A stretch of DNA of 64,000 bases. Origin: an uncultured Bulleidia sp. Lineage in GTDB: Bacteria > Bacillota_I > Bacilli_A > Erysipelotrichales > Erysipelotrichaceae. The stretch spans positions 1 through 64,000 of the forward strand of contig CAKVBD010000007.1 of assembly GCA_934725105.1 (NCBI GenBank), in the 5' to 3' direction. Below the pieces are notes generated by a model. That model was given only the letters and a program-made list of their open reading frames with translations, was not told the origin of the DNA and searched no databases. Positions 8,563 through 17,274 of the stretch are shown one piece after another. Numbering within the stretch: position 1 is the stretch's first letter; the number at the start of each line of letters is the position of its first letter. Both the position numbers and the translations under genes were made by a program.

Positions 8563-9284
8563 TGTTCTGTATCTCCTTTCTTTCTTAATGTTGAAATATC
8601 ATTTTGAATAATTGCATAGCCAAACATTGCAAATGCAAAAGAAAGAATCACAGGAACAAGCAACCATAATGGGTGAATGGTAAATGTATTGTTTCTTGCT
8701 AGAGAAATCGTATATGTTAATGGAATGACATATGATACAAACTGAATGATTTGTGGATATCTTTTGATATCTGTGGAATATCCACTGAAAAAACCAATGA
8801 TTTGTTGAACCAATGCATTGACTGATCCAAGCTTTCTGAATTTCAGAGTGAAACCAAGGAATAGGATTCCCATATTGGCAGTGATAATGTCATTGATCAA
8901 TAAAATAACAATAAAATGCAGAAGATCAGGAATATGAACATTACAGAGAGAAAAGAAAAAAATCTGTAGTAATGAAATGAGATAACTTTCAATGCCGATC
9001 TGTAATGCTTTGGCAATGAAATATTGTCTGAATTGCACAGGGTATAGAAACAGGTTTGTAAAAGTACCATCCATTCTTTCTTCTTCCATGAATCCACCAA
9101 TACCAAAAAAAGCTTGATTTAGTCCAAACCAGCATAACATACCTTTTAATGTGAGTACCTGCTGATCAGGGGGAACCATATAAATATAAGGTGCAATCAT
9201 AAAGAATGTGCCAAAAACAAGATTGATCAACAACCATTTGTAGCGAAGATCAACCTTCAGAAATTTCTTCAAATGATTCCACAT
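8556..9284 (-). CDS. ABC-2 type transporter permease
   Basis: 242 residues with about six transmembrane helices. EEERMDGTFTNLFLYPVQFRQ sits between the second and third helices, the usual cytoplasmic coupling segment. It overlaps the ATPase gene upstream by 35 nt and the second permease downstream by 7 nt, so translation of the three is coupled. Two different permeases with one ATPase suggest a heterodimeric pore with an ATPase homodimer. Confidence 0.85.
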   Translation of the reverse strand: MWNHLKKFLKVDLRYKWLLINLVFGTFFMIAPYIYMVPPDQQVLTLKGMLCWFGLNQAFFGIGGFMEEERMDGTFTNLFLYPVQFRQYFIAKALQIGIESYLISLLQIFFFSLCNVHIPDLLHFIVILLINDIITANMGILFLGFTLKFRKLGSVNALVQQIIGFFSGYSTDIKRYPQIIQFVSYVIPLTYTISLARNNTFTIHPLWLLVPVILSFAFAMFGYAIIQNDISTLRKKGDTEQW

Positions 9285-9924
9285 TTTTGATCTTTCCTTC
9301 CTCTATCAAATAGTTTTTGACGTGATTGGTATTATGGATGCCTGTATGAGAAACAAGAAATACAGTATTCCCATTTTGAACATGTTCTTGCAGCATATCT
9401 TCAACAATCGTGCATGTATCTTTATCTAGACCATTCATAACTTCATCCGCAAATATAATATCTGGATCATTTAAGAATGCACGTGCTACCATAACTTTCT
9501 TTTTCATTCCTGTAGAAAAGTTTTCTACCAGTGTTTTATCATTTTTTAGATGTAATCGATCTAGTAAAGAAACAATGCGCTCGTCGAGTTCTTTCTTTGG
9601 AATGTTTTGGATTCTGCCAATGTAATACAGATTTTCATATGCAGATAATTTGTGATACAAAGAACGATCATCTGCCGTAACAATGCCAATATGATTTAAG
9701 TATTCATTTCTACTTTTTTCGATATCTTTTTCATTCCAGTAAACTGTTCCTTCATCTGGAATCATCAAACCATACATGATTTTCAATAAAGTACTTTTTC
9801 CACAGCCATTATTACCGTTCAATAAGTGAATATATCCACGTTGGAAATCCATAGTTATATGATCTAGTACTTGCTGAGTATCGAAAGATTTGCTGATATT
9901 TTCGACTTTAATTTCTGTTTCCAT
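9250..9924 (-). CDS. ABC transporter ATP-binding protein
   Basis: 224-residue nucleotide-binding subunit of the exporter encoded with the two downstream permeases. Walker A is NGNNGCGKST near residue 37, the Q-loop region follows VTADDRSL, the signature is the variant NFSTGMKKK (usual LSGGQ) and Walker B is IIFADEVMNGLD, followed by the switch His in FLVSHTG. The ribosome site is weak (GGGG about 14 nt upstream). First gene of the unit. Confidence 0.9.
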   Translation of the reverse strand: METEIKVENISKSFDTQQVLDHITMDFQRGYIHLLNGNNGCGKSTLLKIMYGLMIPDEGTVYWNEKDIEKSRNEYLNHIGIVTADDRSLYHKLSAYENLYYIGRIQNIPKKELDERIVSLLDRLHLKNDKTLVENFSTGMKKKVMVARAFLNDPDIIFADEVMNGLDKDTCTIVEDMLQEHVQNGNTVFLVSHTGIHNTNHVKNYLIEEGKIKNVESFEEISEG

Positions 9925-9971
9925 GAATTCTGAATGCCCCGCTTTCGATTTCTTCAGTTAAATCTAGTATT

Positions 9972-10982
9972 TTATAACAAATGAATATTGTGCTTTTCAC
10001 ATTCATCAATCATTTTCTGTGGCCAGATACTAGCTTGTACTTCACCAACATGTGCTTTATTTAATAAAAGCATGCAGAGTCTGGATTGACCAATACCACC
10101 GCCAATTGTGTATGGCAGTTCTTTGTTTTGAATCATTTGATGATAAGGAAGTGTGAGTCTACCTTCACAATGAGATGCTTTACATTGAGAAACAATAGTG
10201 TCTTCATCAACACGGATACCCATAGAAGAAATTTCCAGTGCACGATTTAAAGAAGGCAGCCAGAATAATAAATCTCCATTGAGATTCCAGTCATCATAGT
10301 CAGGAGCTCTACCATCATGTGGTTTTCCGCTTCTTTTTAATGGATGACCAATCTGTTTGATGAATACACATTTATGCTCTCTTGTAATGGCATTTTCTCT
10401 ATCTTTGACAGATAAATCTGGATAGCGATCTTCTAGTTCCTGAGAAGTAATGAAATACACTTCATCAGCTAAATGGCATACTGCTTCTGGATATTTATAC
10501 CAGACTTCATGTTCCATATGCTTGATTACTTTGAAGATTTCTTTGACTGTTGCTTCTAATACTTCTTCTGTTCTTTCTTCTTTTGTGATGATTTTTTCCC
10601 AGTCCCATTGATCAACATAGACAGAATGCAGGTTATCTACGATTTCATCTCTGCGGATGGCATTCATGTTTGTATAAAGACCTTCATGTTCCTTGAAACC
10701 GTATTTCTTTAACGCAAATCTTTTCCATTTTGCTAATGACTGAACAACTTCAATTCTTTCATCAGGCAGTTCCTGGATGTCAAAGTTGACAGGTCTTTCA
10801 ATGCCATTTAAGTTATCATTCAAACCAGAAGATTTTGTGACAAACAAAGGTGCAGAAATTCTTAATAATCCTAGTTCTTTTCCAAATTCTCTCTGGAATG
10901 TATCACGAATATATTTGATTGCTTCTTGTGTCTGCATGACAGACAATACTGGTTCATAGTTTTCAGGTGTAATTAAATTCAT
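9972..10982 (-). CDS. asnA: Aspartate--ammonia ligase (asparagine synthetase A)
   Basis: 336 residues, matching the usual 330 or so for AsnA. It makes asparagine from aspartate, ammonia and ATP in the cytoplasm and is related to class II aminoacyl-tRNA synthetases. Recognisable blocks are [47 protein letters not shown] and the C-terminal [14 protein letters not shown] motif 3. The start at 10982 has GAGGG 8 nt upstream; the frame stays open to 11069 but with atypical sequence. No T-box leader fits in the 113-nt gap to the divergent flavoprotein gene, so asparagine-tRNA control is unlikely here. Confidence 0.95.
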   Translation of the reverse strand: MNLITPENYEPVLSVMQTQEAIKYIRDTFQREFGKELGLLRISAPLFVTKSSGLNDNLNGIERPVNFDIQELPDERIEVVQSLAKWKRFALKKYGFKEHEGLYTNMNAIRRDEIVDNLHSVYVDQWDWEKIITKEERTEEVLEATVKEIFKVIKHMEHEVWYKYPEAVCHLADEVYFITSQELEDRYPDLSVKDRENAITREHKCVFIKQIGHPLKRSGKPHDGRAPDYDDWNLNGDLLFWLPSLNRALEISSMGIRVDEDTIVSQCKASHCEGRLTLPYHQMIQNKELPYTIGGGIGQSRLCMLLLNKAHVGEVQASIWPQKMIDECEKHNIHLL

Positions 10983-11007
10983 ATCTTTTTCCCTCTTAAT
11001 GCAAACC

Positions 11008-11070
11008 ATTATACAAGAACACAATAGAAACGAGCATGAAACTTGCGAAATAGCAGGTAAAATGTACAAT
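11008..11070. promoter_or_regulatory. Divergent promoters between asnA and the flavoprotein gene
   Basis: On the minus strand TATAAT (11013-11008) is a perfect -10 for asnA with a poor -35. On the plus strand TTGCGA (11043-11048), a 16-nt spacer and TACAAT (11065-11070) drive the gene at 11096. Confidence 0.55.
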
Positions 11071-11095
11071 TAAAAATGAAAGAAGAGAAAATTAT

Positions 11096-11971
11096 ATGAC
11101 AAGAGTAGATATCGCAATTATTGGCAGTGGTCCTGCAGGACTAGAAGCAGCTTTGACTGCGAAAAATAGAAATAAATCCATTCAGATCTTTGGTACAAAA
11201 GATTTATCTAACAAGATGCAGGTAATTGATCATCCAATTACAAACTATCTTGGTTTATCAAATGTAACTGGAAAACAAATGGCTGAAGCATTTTTGAATC
11301 AAATGCATGATGCTGGAATTGAAATTACAGAATCTAAAGTGACAACAGTATATGCAATGGGTGAGTATTTTGCATTACAGCTAAGTAACAATGAAATGGT
11401 GGAAGCAGAAAGTGTGATCCTGGCAAGTGGTGTTGTTGCGGGAAAACCATTCAAGGGAGAAAGTGAATTCCTTGGTAGAGGTGTTTCGTATTGTGCAACA
11501 TGTGATGCACCATTATATAAAGGAAAAGATGTAATTGTTATTGGTGGTTCAAAGGAAGAAGAAAGTGAAGCGGAATTCCTTGGAGAAGTATGTAATTCTG
11601 TAAAGTATATTCCTTTGTATAAAGGTGAGATTGTATTCAAACATGACAATATTGTTGTGGTGAATGAAAAACCTGTTGAGATCAAAGGTATGATGAAAGC
11701 AAATACTTTAGTGACGGATCAGAATGAATATTCTACAGATTGTGTGTTTGTATTAAGAGCGGCACAATTTCCAACACAGTTAGTTCCTGGATTACAGGTA
11801 GAAGGTAATGCTGTAAAAGTGGATCGTGAAATGAAAACGAATATTCCTGGTATCTTTGCAGCTGGCGATATTGTTGGCTTGCCATATCAGTTTATTAAAT
11901 CTGCTGGTGAAGGAAATATTGCGGCAATCTCTGCAGCTGCATATGTTGATCAAAAGCTAAGAAACAGATGA
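11096..11971 (+). CDS. Thioredoxin-reductase-like FAD protein with degenerate NADPH site
   Basis: 291 residues. The N-terminal FAD motif is GSGPAGLEAA (residues 10-19), the redox pair is C133-A-T-C136, and the FAD-binding GIFAAGDIVG is near the end; this order is that of TrxB. The second Rossmann motif is not the usual GGGDSAxEEA but GGSKEEESEAEF, and the HRRxxxR set that binds the NADP 2'-phosphate is missing where VKYIPLYKGE appears. The family includes ferredoxin-dependent and other reductases that lost NADPH binding, so the electron donor is doubtful. No thioredoxin gene is adjacent. AAGAGA lies about 8 nt before the ATG. Confidence 0.85.
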   Translation: MTRVDIAIIGSGPAGLEAALTAKNRNKSIQIFGTKDLSNKMQVIDHPITNYLGLSNVTGKQMAEAFLNQMHDAGIEITESKVTTVYAMGEYFALQLSNNEMVEAESVILASGVVAGKPFKGESEFLGRGVSYCATCDAPLYKGKDVIVIGGSKEEESEAEFLGEVCNSVKYIPLYKGEIVFKHDNIVVVNEKPVEIKGMMKANTLVTDQNEYSTDCVFVLRAAQFPTQLVPGLQVEGNAVKVDREMKTNIPGIFAAGDIVGLPYQFIKSAGEGNIAAISAAAYVDQKLRNR

Positions 11972-11999
11972 GGTATCCATAATGGATATCTTTTCTTTT
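11972..11999 (+). terminator. Terminator after the flavoprotein gene
   Basis: GGTATCC and GGATATC (11972-11990) around a 5-nt loop, followed by TTTTCTTTT. Confidence 0.6.
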
Positions 12000-12546
12000 G
12001 AAAAACATAGTTATTGTCAAAGTGACTTTAAATAAATTGTCAATTAGACTATTACGTTTATGCGTACATCGTTATGGTATTGATGCGATGAGTGCAATGG
12101 CACAAGGTTTATTTGCAAGCTTATTGATTGGAACAATCATTAAGACATTAGGGCAGCAGACAGGCATTGATTTCTTGGTAAATGCAGGTACATATGCAAG
12201 CAGTGTTGCTGGACCTACAATGGCAGCTTCTATTGGCTATGCATTGCATGCACCACAGCTTGTATTATTCTCATTGATTGCAGTGGGTGCTTCTGCGAAT
12301 GAATTAGGTGGCGCAGGTGGACCATTGGCTGTTTACTTGATTGCTATCGTTGCAAGTGAAGTTGGAAAGCTTGTTTCAAAAGAAACAAAAGTAGATATTC
12401 TAGTCACACCTGCAGTAACAATACTTGTTGGTGTTGGATTAAGTGTATTATGTGCACCTGCGATTGGTGCGGCTGCAAGTTCTGTTGGAAATTTAATTAT
12501 GTGGGCTACAGAATTACAGCCATTCTTGATGGGTATTCTTTTATTT
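11998..12546 (+). pseudogene. 5' part of a PTS sugar transporter EIIC gene, interrupted
   Basis: The reading reads as the N-terminal half of a PTS_EIIC_2-type membrane permease: hydrophobic segments with AMAQGLFASLLIGTIIKTLG and FLVNAGTYASSVAGPTMAA. Intact relatives are about 340 residues; here the frame is genuine only to about 12540 (PFLMGIL) and then enters IS30 DNA. Its continuation (ISVLVGIALTLPISSAA) resumes at 15370, about 2.8 kb away. There is no Shine-Dalgarno, since a terminator sits right at the putative start. The gene is dead. Confidence 0.8.
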
Positions 12547-13163
12547 TTCGGAATCTTGCGGCGTACTTTTCTTTTCAGGTCAAGATTGGTGATAGAAACG
12601 CCGGCATCCTGAAATACGCCATCTTCGATATATGTATACAGTGTTCTTTCGGATACTTTGATTTCCGGATGGTTCTGACAGATGACATAGAGAGACTGTC
12701 CCTGTTCCAGAAGAGGCTTGATAAGAAGACCGAGATCTCTGATTTCATTGACTGTAGCGTTGACACCGGCACGTGCATCACAGAGCATTTCAACATATTC
12801 TTTCTGTGCAGCATCCGCTTCATACTTGTACTTGTCGAACCGGCAGCGCTTGTATCTTTCGCAGCCGTTGCATGCGCCAGGAGAGCGGTCACGTTTTTTA
12901 CAGATGAAAGGCTTGAAGGAAGGACATTCCTTAGAACAGTGGTGCGAATACTTGTTAGGACATTTTCCGGCATCAATGCACTCGACAGGATACTTGGATT
13001 TGTAAGAGAGAGTGCGATGATTCCTGATTTCCTTTCCAATTGTAGATTTGTCTTTGCCAAGCGTATCAGCGATGGACTTTTTAGAAGAATTATTTTCAAT
13101 ACCGCGTTGAATGATTCTGCGTTCGTCATCAGTTAAATGTAAATTCTTGTTTGATGTTGCCAT
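12547..13163 (-). pseudogene. IS30-family transposase, N-terminal two-thirds only
   Basis: Starts at ATG 13163 with AAAGGAAA upstream. About 205 residues remain: a helix-turn-helix (LTDDERRIIQRGIE then SKKSIADTLGKDKSTIGKEI), a Cys-rich zinc-like segment (KCPNKY, CSKECPSF, CNGCERYKRC) and the KVSERTLYTYIEDGVF region. After LKRKVRRK the frame runs into antisense EIIC sequence, so the DDE catalytic domain (about 130 residues) is deleted. Codons such as CCG, GCG and CGG are much more frequent than in neighbours. It cannot transpose by itself. Confidence 0.85.
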
Positions 13164-13451
13164 AGTATGATTTCCTTTCTGAGAGGCAACACATCCAGCT
13201 GAGAAAAATAAAACATTATGAAAGAGTAAAATCAACTGGAAGTTGGTGAAATAGTAAATTCTATTCTGTGTATACGAAAGTGGAATTTGACTTTTCAGTT
13301 CAGCTCTCCAGTATAGGTAGTATTTATAAAAATTCTAGACTTATAATGAAAATAAATATCATGTATAACGATTAGAATAGCTCAGGAATATACTCTTACT
13401 AAAAGCTAATAATTGGCAAATACTATGTACAATAAATGATATGTAAAGATA

Positions 13452-13501
13452 TTGATATTGTCATGTTTTATGCTAAACTGCGGTTGTAAACATATATGTT
13501 T
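13452..13501 (+). promoter_or_regulatory. Promoter and palindromic operator candidate for the secreted Cys-rich cassette
   Basis: TTGATA (13452-13457), a 16-nt spacer and TAAACT (13474-13479) form a plausible promoter. A perfect 14-bp palindrome, AAACATATATGTTT (13488-13501), lies at the expected start of transcription and could be an operator. The rest of 13164-13451 is AT-rich and shows no coding signal. Confidence 0.45.
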
Positions 13502-13514
13502 GTGAGGAGCAAAT

Positions 13515-13559
13515 ATGAATTATCAAAATAATGCAAGGTATAAGAACGGTGACATTTAG
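13515..13559 (+). CDS. 14-codon small ORF upstream of the secreted cassette
   Basis: MNYQNNARYKNGDI, preceded by a strong GAGGAG 6 nt before the ATG and followed 32 nt later by the lipoprotein gene. It may be a leader peptide, or the start of a gene lost by deletion. It is polar and has no signal peptide. Only the strong ribosome site supports it. Confidence 0.35.
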   Translation: MNYQNNARYKNGDI

Positions 13560-13591
13560 TCTTCCATCAATAATATTTTGAAGGAGATTTT

Positions 13592-14038
13592 ATGTTGAAA
13601 AAAATAGTATTCGTTTTAGTAATTCTTCTTCTTCTATCGTCATGTAGTAAAAACACGAAAATACCTTTGGATCAAAGTACTATTGACAAACTAAATTTGG
13701 ATGATACATCAGTTCATTTATATGCAATCACTATAGATCAGTTGACGAATAGCTCAGATTCTAAAGGTCTTAATGGTTATGTATTACTGTTGAGACCAGA
13801 TTGTAAAGGGTGTCAAACTTTTGTTACAGAGTTTAATGAATACTCATCTTCAAATAAAATAAATTCAGATATTTACGTGCTTGATACTACAATATTAACT
13901 GATGAGGAAAAAGAAACATTATTCACTGTGTATTCAGTGACTTCTGTTCCTTCAATTATGGTGTTTGAAAGTGGCAATTTCATTTCATTAGAAGTGGGAA
14001 TTTCTTCGAAGGGACAGCTATCAAGTATTCTAAAATAA
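13592..14038 (+). CDS. Thioredoxin-like lipoprotein with a CxxC motif
   Basis: 148 residues. A lipoprotein signal peptide (MLKKIVFVLVILLLLSSC) places the mature protein on the outer face of the membrane, anchored at C18. The rest looks like a thioredoxin fold: strand GYVLLLRPD, the redox pair C71-K-G-C74, a long helix, and the cis-Pro loop SVTSVPS (P120). Such proteins make or reduce disulfides outside the cell. GAAGGAG precedes the ATG. The next gene, 14 nt downstream, encodes a secreted protein with eight clustered Cys, an obvious candidate substrate. Confidence 0.75.
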   Translation: MLKKIVFVLVILLLLSSCSKNTKIPLDQSTIDKLNLDDTSVHLYAITIDQLTNSSDSKGLNGYVLLLRPDCKGCQTFVTEFNEYSSSNKINSDIYVLDTTILTDEEKETLFTVYSVTSVPSIMVFESGNFISLEVGISSKGQLSSILK

Positions 14039-14052
14039 TTTGAGGAAAATCT

Positions 14053-14664
14053 ATGATAAAGAGAATATTTTCTGTAATATTAATTATTACCCTTTCGCTC
14101 ACTTCTTTTATCCCGATTAGCGCTAAAACTTCTATTTCTTCTGAAAATGAATTTAAAGAAATTGTTGAAAAATCTAAATACTATAAAGATTATGCAGATG
14201 AAGTTATTCAATATGATGTTTTACGTAAAGTTGAGACAGATGAAGGTACAAGATTTACCATTGAGTATAATCTCAAAACTGAAGAAGATGAATATGTACG
14301 AAACTTGGTTTTTATTGGAGATGAAAATGGTGAATTCCTCGAAGTTCTACTAACAATTGGCAAAGATGATTTGTTATCGGTTAATGATTTGATTAAGCAA
14401 CATAAGACTAATATTTATATAGAAACAATAGGGCGCGTCTACCAATGTATTAAGTATACATGCAAATCATGGTCATATGATGCGTCGTATCAATCTAGTC
14501 CTGGTTGCACTGCTATTGTAGGGAAGCCTTGTGAGATTTTTAGTTTGATGAAAAAAAAGATTGTTGCTGCTATATGTAAATCAGGAGTTTGGGCAGCGTG
14601 TCATTTTAGTGTTGATAAAGTTTGTACTGGTTATTATGAAACGTTTGATGTGTGTGATTTATGA
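14053..14664 (+). CDS. Secreted protein with an eight-Cys C-terminal domain, possible bacteriocin precursor
   Basis: 203 residues. Residues 1-24 form a Sec signal peptide, with probable cleavage after PISA. Residues 25-127 are acidic, Cys-free and could be a pro-region. All eight Cys lie in the last 72 residues at 132, 137, 152, 160, 175, 183, 191 and 201, an even number fit for four disulfides. The Cys domain contains a hydrophobic stretch (KKIVAAICKSGVWAACHF). Architecture and neighbours recall Bacillota proteins with a halocin-C8-like domain, but I cannot confirm homology. GAGGAAAA precedes the ATG; the stop overlaps the next start. Confidence 0.65.
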   Translation: MIKRIFSVILIITLSLTSFIPISAKTSISSENEFKEIVEKSKYYKDYADEVIQYDVLRKVETDEGTRFTIEYNLKTEEDEYVRNLVFIGDENGEFLEVLLTIGKDDLLSVNDLIKQHKTNIYIETIGRVYQCIKYTCKSWSYDASYQSSPGCTAIVGKPCEIFSLMKKKIVAAICKSGVWAACHFSVDKVCTGYYETFDVCDL

Positions 14665-15128
14665 AGAAAGTAAATGTGTTTAAATATACTGGTATTTTTA
14701 TTGGTGTATTGATTATTACTTTTGTTGTTATGACATATGTATCGGAATATATTTATAGCATGATTGGTGCAAGAGTTAACTTTAGCTTATCATTTATTGT
14801 TATTGAGTTTGTGAAGTTTGGTATCATTTATGATTTGACATTTGGTTTATTAACTACACTAATATGTATCTACATGTTCAAGAAATTTGTTGACAAATGT
14901 AAACAGAATCATAGTTTGATTTACTACCAACTATTAGAACTAGAGAAAGAATCTTGGTGTTGTTATGTGGTTGTATTAGTCGCAATACTAGCAGGGTTTA
15001 TGTTAAAGAATCCAGTATTTATTATCTTTGCAAGTTTAGCTATTGTAATCTTAAATCCAATTTATAGTGTTATCTTAGTGCTAAAGAAAGATTTAAAGAA
15101 TTTAGCTGTTTCAAAAGCTGCTAGTTGA
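14661..15128 (+). CDS. Four-span membrane protein, candidate immunity or export partner
   Basis: 155 residues with four clear hydrophobic segments at about residues 10-30, 45-68, 98-112 and 115-138, basic ends and no catalytic motif. The ATG overlaps the stop of the Cys-rich protein gene (ATGA), so the two are translationally coupled. Small multi-span proteins directly after a secreted antimicrobial are often immunity proteins; here that is only inference from context. Confidence 0.6.
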   Translation: MKKVNVFKYTGIFIGVLIITFVVMTYVSEYIYSMIGARVNFSLSFIVIEFVKFGIIYDLTFGLLTTLICIYMFKKFVDKCKQNHSLIYYQLLELEKESWCCYVVVLVAILAGFMLKNPVFIIFASLAIVILNPIYSVILVLKKDLKNLAVSKAAS

Positions 15129-15148
15129 AGAAAAATGGTGTTTTATAA

Positions 15149-15316
15149 TTGAGGTTTATTTTACCTCAAACAACTTAGATACTTAAATTACATGAAGATC
15201 AAATGATCAATGAGTTATGTGAAACTCAACTGATTATTTTGGTCTTTTAATGAGCTAAAACGGTACTTCTTCAGGTCCTTTACTTATGTTGTAACGTAAG
15301 CGTCAAATAAATACCG
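15149..15316 (+). other. Non-coding stretch with nested inverted repeats
   Basis: TTGAGGT (15149-15155) pairs with ACCTCAA (15163-15169). Further on, ACGGTA (about 15259) and TACCGT (about 15311) flank an inner near-palindrome (CTTATGTT and AACGTAAG). No coding frame. This may be the 3' end of the cassette transcript or a mobile-element end. Confidence 0.35.
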
Positions 15317-15322
15317 TCTACA

Positions 15323-15369
15323 AAAATATCTCCAGTCTAGGATAATCATATCCAGAAGGGAGATATTTT
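15323..15369 (+). terminator. Large stem-loop at the right junction of the insertion
   Basis: AAAATATCTCC (15323-15333) pairs perfectly with GGAGATATTTT (15359-15369), with a nested GGATA/TATCC stem inside. The 3' arm ends in T residues exactly where EIIC coding sequence resumes. It may terminate the cassette and also mark the insertion end. Confidence 0.5.
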
Positions 15370-15756
15370 ATATCTGTACTTGTTGGTATTGCGTTAACAC
15401 TTCCAATTTCTTCTGCCGCAATCTGTGCTGCACTTGGCTTAACAGGTTTGGCTGGTGGAGCTGCAGTTGCTGGATGTTGTGCACAAATGATTGGCTTTGC
15501 CTGCATGAGCTATAAAGAAAATGGTATTGGAGGTCTTGTATCACAAGGGATTGGTACAAGTACGCTTCAGATGCCAAATATCATCAAGAATCCGAAAACA
15601 TAGATTCCGCCAATTCTTGCTTCTGCAATTACAGCGTTTGACTGGATTGGATTAGTCATGATCTCTTTTATCTTGCCTGCAGTATTAAGTGTTATCTTCT
15701 GTAATATTTTACGTAAGAAACAATGGATCAAAGAAAACGATCTTAAATTAAACTAA
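15370..15756 (+). pseudogene. 3' part of the interrupted PTS EIIC gene
   Basis: The frame from 15370 reads ISVLVGIALTLPISSAA and later GIGTSTLQMPNIIKNP, characteristic of PTS_EIIC_2 proteins. A TAG at 15601-15603 stands where relatives have Trp (NPKx-IPP). After LASAIT the expected GP-rich segment is missing, so there is an internal deletion too, before a basic tail and TAA. These three lesions plus the insertion show long-standing decay. Confidence 0.8.
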
Positions 15757-15758
15757 TC

Positions 15759-15800
15759 AAAAAAGGAACAATTCATTTTTGAAGTGAATGTTCCTTTTTT
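15759..15800. terminator. Bidirectional terminator between the EIIC remnant and the MATE gene
   Basis: AAAAAGGAACA and TGTTCCTTTTT arms (15759-15769 and 15789-15800) with A and T runs on both sides. Confidence 0.8.
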
Positions 15801-15803
15801 AGT

Positions 15804-17132
15804 TTAAAACTGGATTGTTTTTCTAATGATCATGATGGATATGAGTGATGCAACTGTTTCACTGATCCAGAATGCATGCCATACACCACTTGCTCCTAAG
15901 AATCTAGATAATACATAGGATACAGGAATGATGACAATGATATAGCGAAGTGCTGAAATAACAAGAGATGGATTTCCTTTTCCGAGACCTTCTAATACAC
16001 CACAAACAATGACAGAAATGGAAGAAATGACAAATCCACTGCTGATGATATGTAATGCAGAAGAACCTGCACGGATCGTTTCTGTGTTCTGTGTGAATAA
16101 ATGCATGAGATCATTTGCAAAAAGCCAGCAGATGCATGTTCCAATAAACATGATAGAAACTGCAAGTAACAATGAAGTAAAGAAAATCTTTTTCACTCTT
16201 TCATGTTCTTTTGCACCATAGTTATATCCAATTAATGGACGAATACCTTGTACAATGCCATTGACTGTTAAATAGATAAATGTCTGTAACTTATAGTAGA
16301 TTCCTAAAACCAGTACATACATGTCTGAGAACTCTGCCAGGATACCATTTAATAACGTGATCATAATGGATGGTAGAGAGAGGTTCATTGTTGCTGGCAA
16401 GCCAACACTGTAGATTCTTTTACAGATTGTTTTCTGGAACATTTCTTTTGAAAAATGAATGCGTAGTTGAGATTCTTTTGTGAAATAGATAATCAAATAG
16501 ATGACAAGTGTAAGTACTTGGCCAATACCTGTTGCTAATGCTGCACCAGCAATTCCCATTTCAGGAAAGAAGCCAATACCGAAGATCATCATTGGATCAA
16601 GAATAATATTACAGATACATCCACATAGCATCGCAATCATGGAGACTGTCATTTTTCCTTCTGCCTGATAGATCTTTTCATAGGCAATGGCAATAGAGTT
16701 TGGGAAGTTAAACAGGAATGCAAGTGTTCCATATGTAATGCCATTTTGAATGACTTCAGGATTTGTTGTGAATAGATGCAGGAATGGACGCAATACGCCA
16801 ATACATCCAACAGTTAACAGGATACCGTGAATCATGGAAAGAAATAATCCTAAGGATACAGTATCGTTTGCTTTTTTCTGATCTTGTGCACCGAGGTAGA
16901 AAGATGCAATGGCATTGACGCCAATTCCATGTCCTACGGCAACTGCAGTCACAATCAGCTGTAAAGGATACACAAGAGAAATGGAAGTCATTGCGCTTTC
17001 CGATATCTGTGCGACGAAATAACTATCGACAATGTTATAAAGTGCATTGACAAGCATTCCCAATACCATTGGCAATGACATTGTTAATACAAGTGGTAAT
17101 ATCTTTTTTTCTTTCATGTATGTTTGATTCAT
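15804..17132 (-). CDS. MATE-family multidrug/cation efflux transporter
   Basis: 442 residues with twelve predicted membrane helices in two related halves. The opening, ILPLVLTMSLPMVLGMLVNALYNIVDSYFVA, is the standard MATE N-terminus, and the second half repeats the pattern (GLPATMNLSLPSIMITLLNG). It would export drugs or metabolites using a Na+ or H+ gradient. The start at 17132 has GGAGGTGA 6 nt upstream; 17147 is less likely. It is divergent from a MocR-type regulator, with an 8-bp inverted repeat between them, so local control is likely. Confidence 0.92.
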   Translation of the reverse strand: MNQTYMKEKKILPLVLTMSLPMVLGMLVNALYNIVDSYFVAQISESAMTSISLVYPLQLIVTAVAVGHGIGVNAIASFYLGAQDQKKANDTVSLGLFLSMIHGILLTVGCIGVLRPFLHLFTTNPEVIQNGITYGTLAFLFNFPNSIAIAYEKIYQAEGKMTVSMIAMLCGCICNIILDPMMIFGIGFFPEMGIAGAALATGIGQVLTLVIYLIIYFTKESQLRIHFSKEMFQKTICKRIYSVGLPATMNLSLPSIMITLLNGILAEFSDMYVLVLGIYYKLQTFIYLTVNGIVQGIRPLIGYNYGAKEHERVKKIFFTSLLLAVSIMFIGTCICWLFANDLMHLFTQNTETIRAGSSALHIISSGFVISSISVIVCGVLEGLGKGNPSLVISALRYIIVIIPVSYVLSRFLGASGVWHAFWISETVASLISIMIIRKTIQF

Positions 17133-17154
17133 TGTTGTCACCTCCATAAAAAAA

Positions 17155-17177
17155 TCGTCACAAATAATATGTGACGA
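17155..17177. promoter_or_regulatory. Inverted repeat in the MATE/MocR intergenic region
   Basis: TCGTCACA (17155-17162) and TGTGACGA (17170-17177) form a perfect 8-bp inverted repeat with a 7-nt spacer. A second small one, TGGGG/CCCCA, is at 17182-17197. Both lie within 70 nt upstream of the MATE start and are good operator candidates. Confidence 0.5.
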
Positions 17178-17274
17178 AAAGTGGGGCTATTTCCCCAGAA
17201 AAATTCACATGAAGTTTTAGCGGTAGAGATAATACTATAGTTGTATTCAAATGTCAAAAAATAAATTTTTCTTT

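Noticed and set aside
10983..11095. Possible T-box leader for asnA
   Set aside because: The gap is too short and no T-box sequence or specifier stem can be found.
12450..13136. Long plus-strand open frames across the IS30 fragment
   Set aside because: They are antisense to the clearly recognisable transposase and carry no family-like sequence or ribosome site.
15238..15262. GTTTTAG-like string on the minus strand resembling the start of a type II CRISPR repeat
   Set aside because: It occurs once, has no spacer array or cas gene nearby and lies in a region of general inverted repeats.
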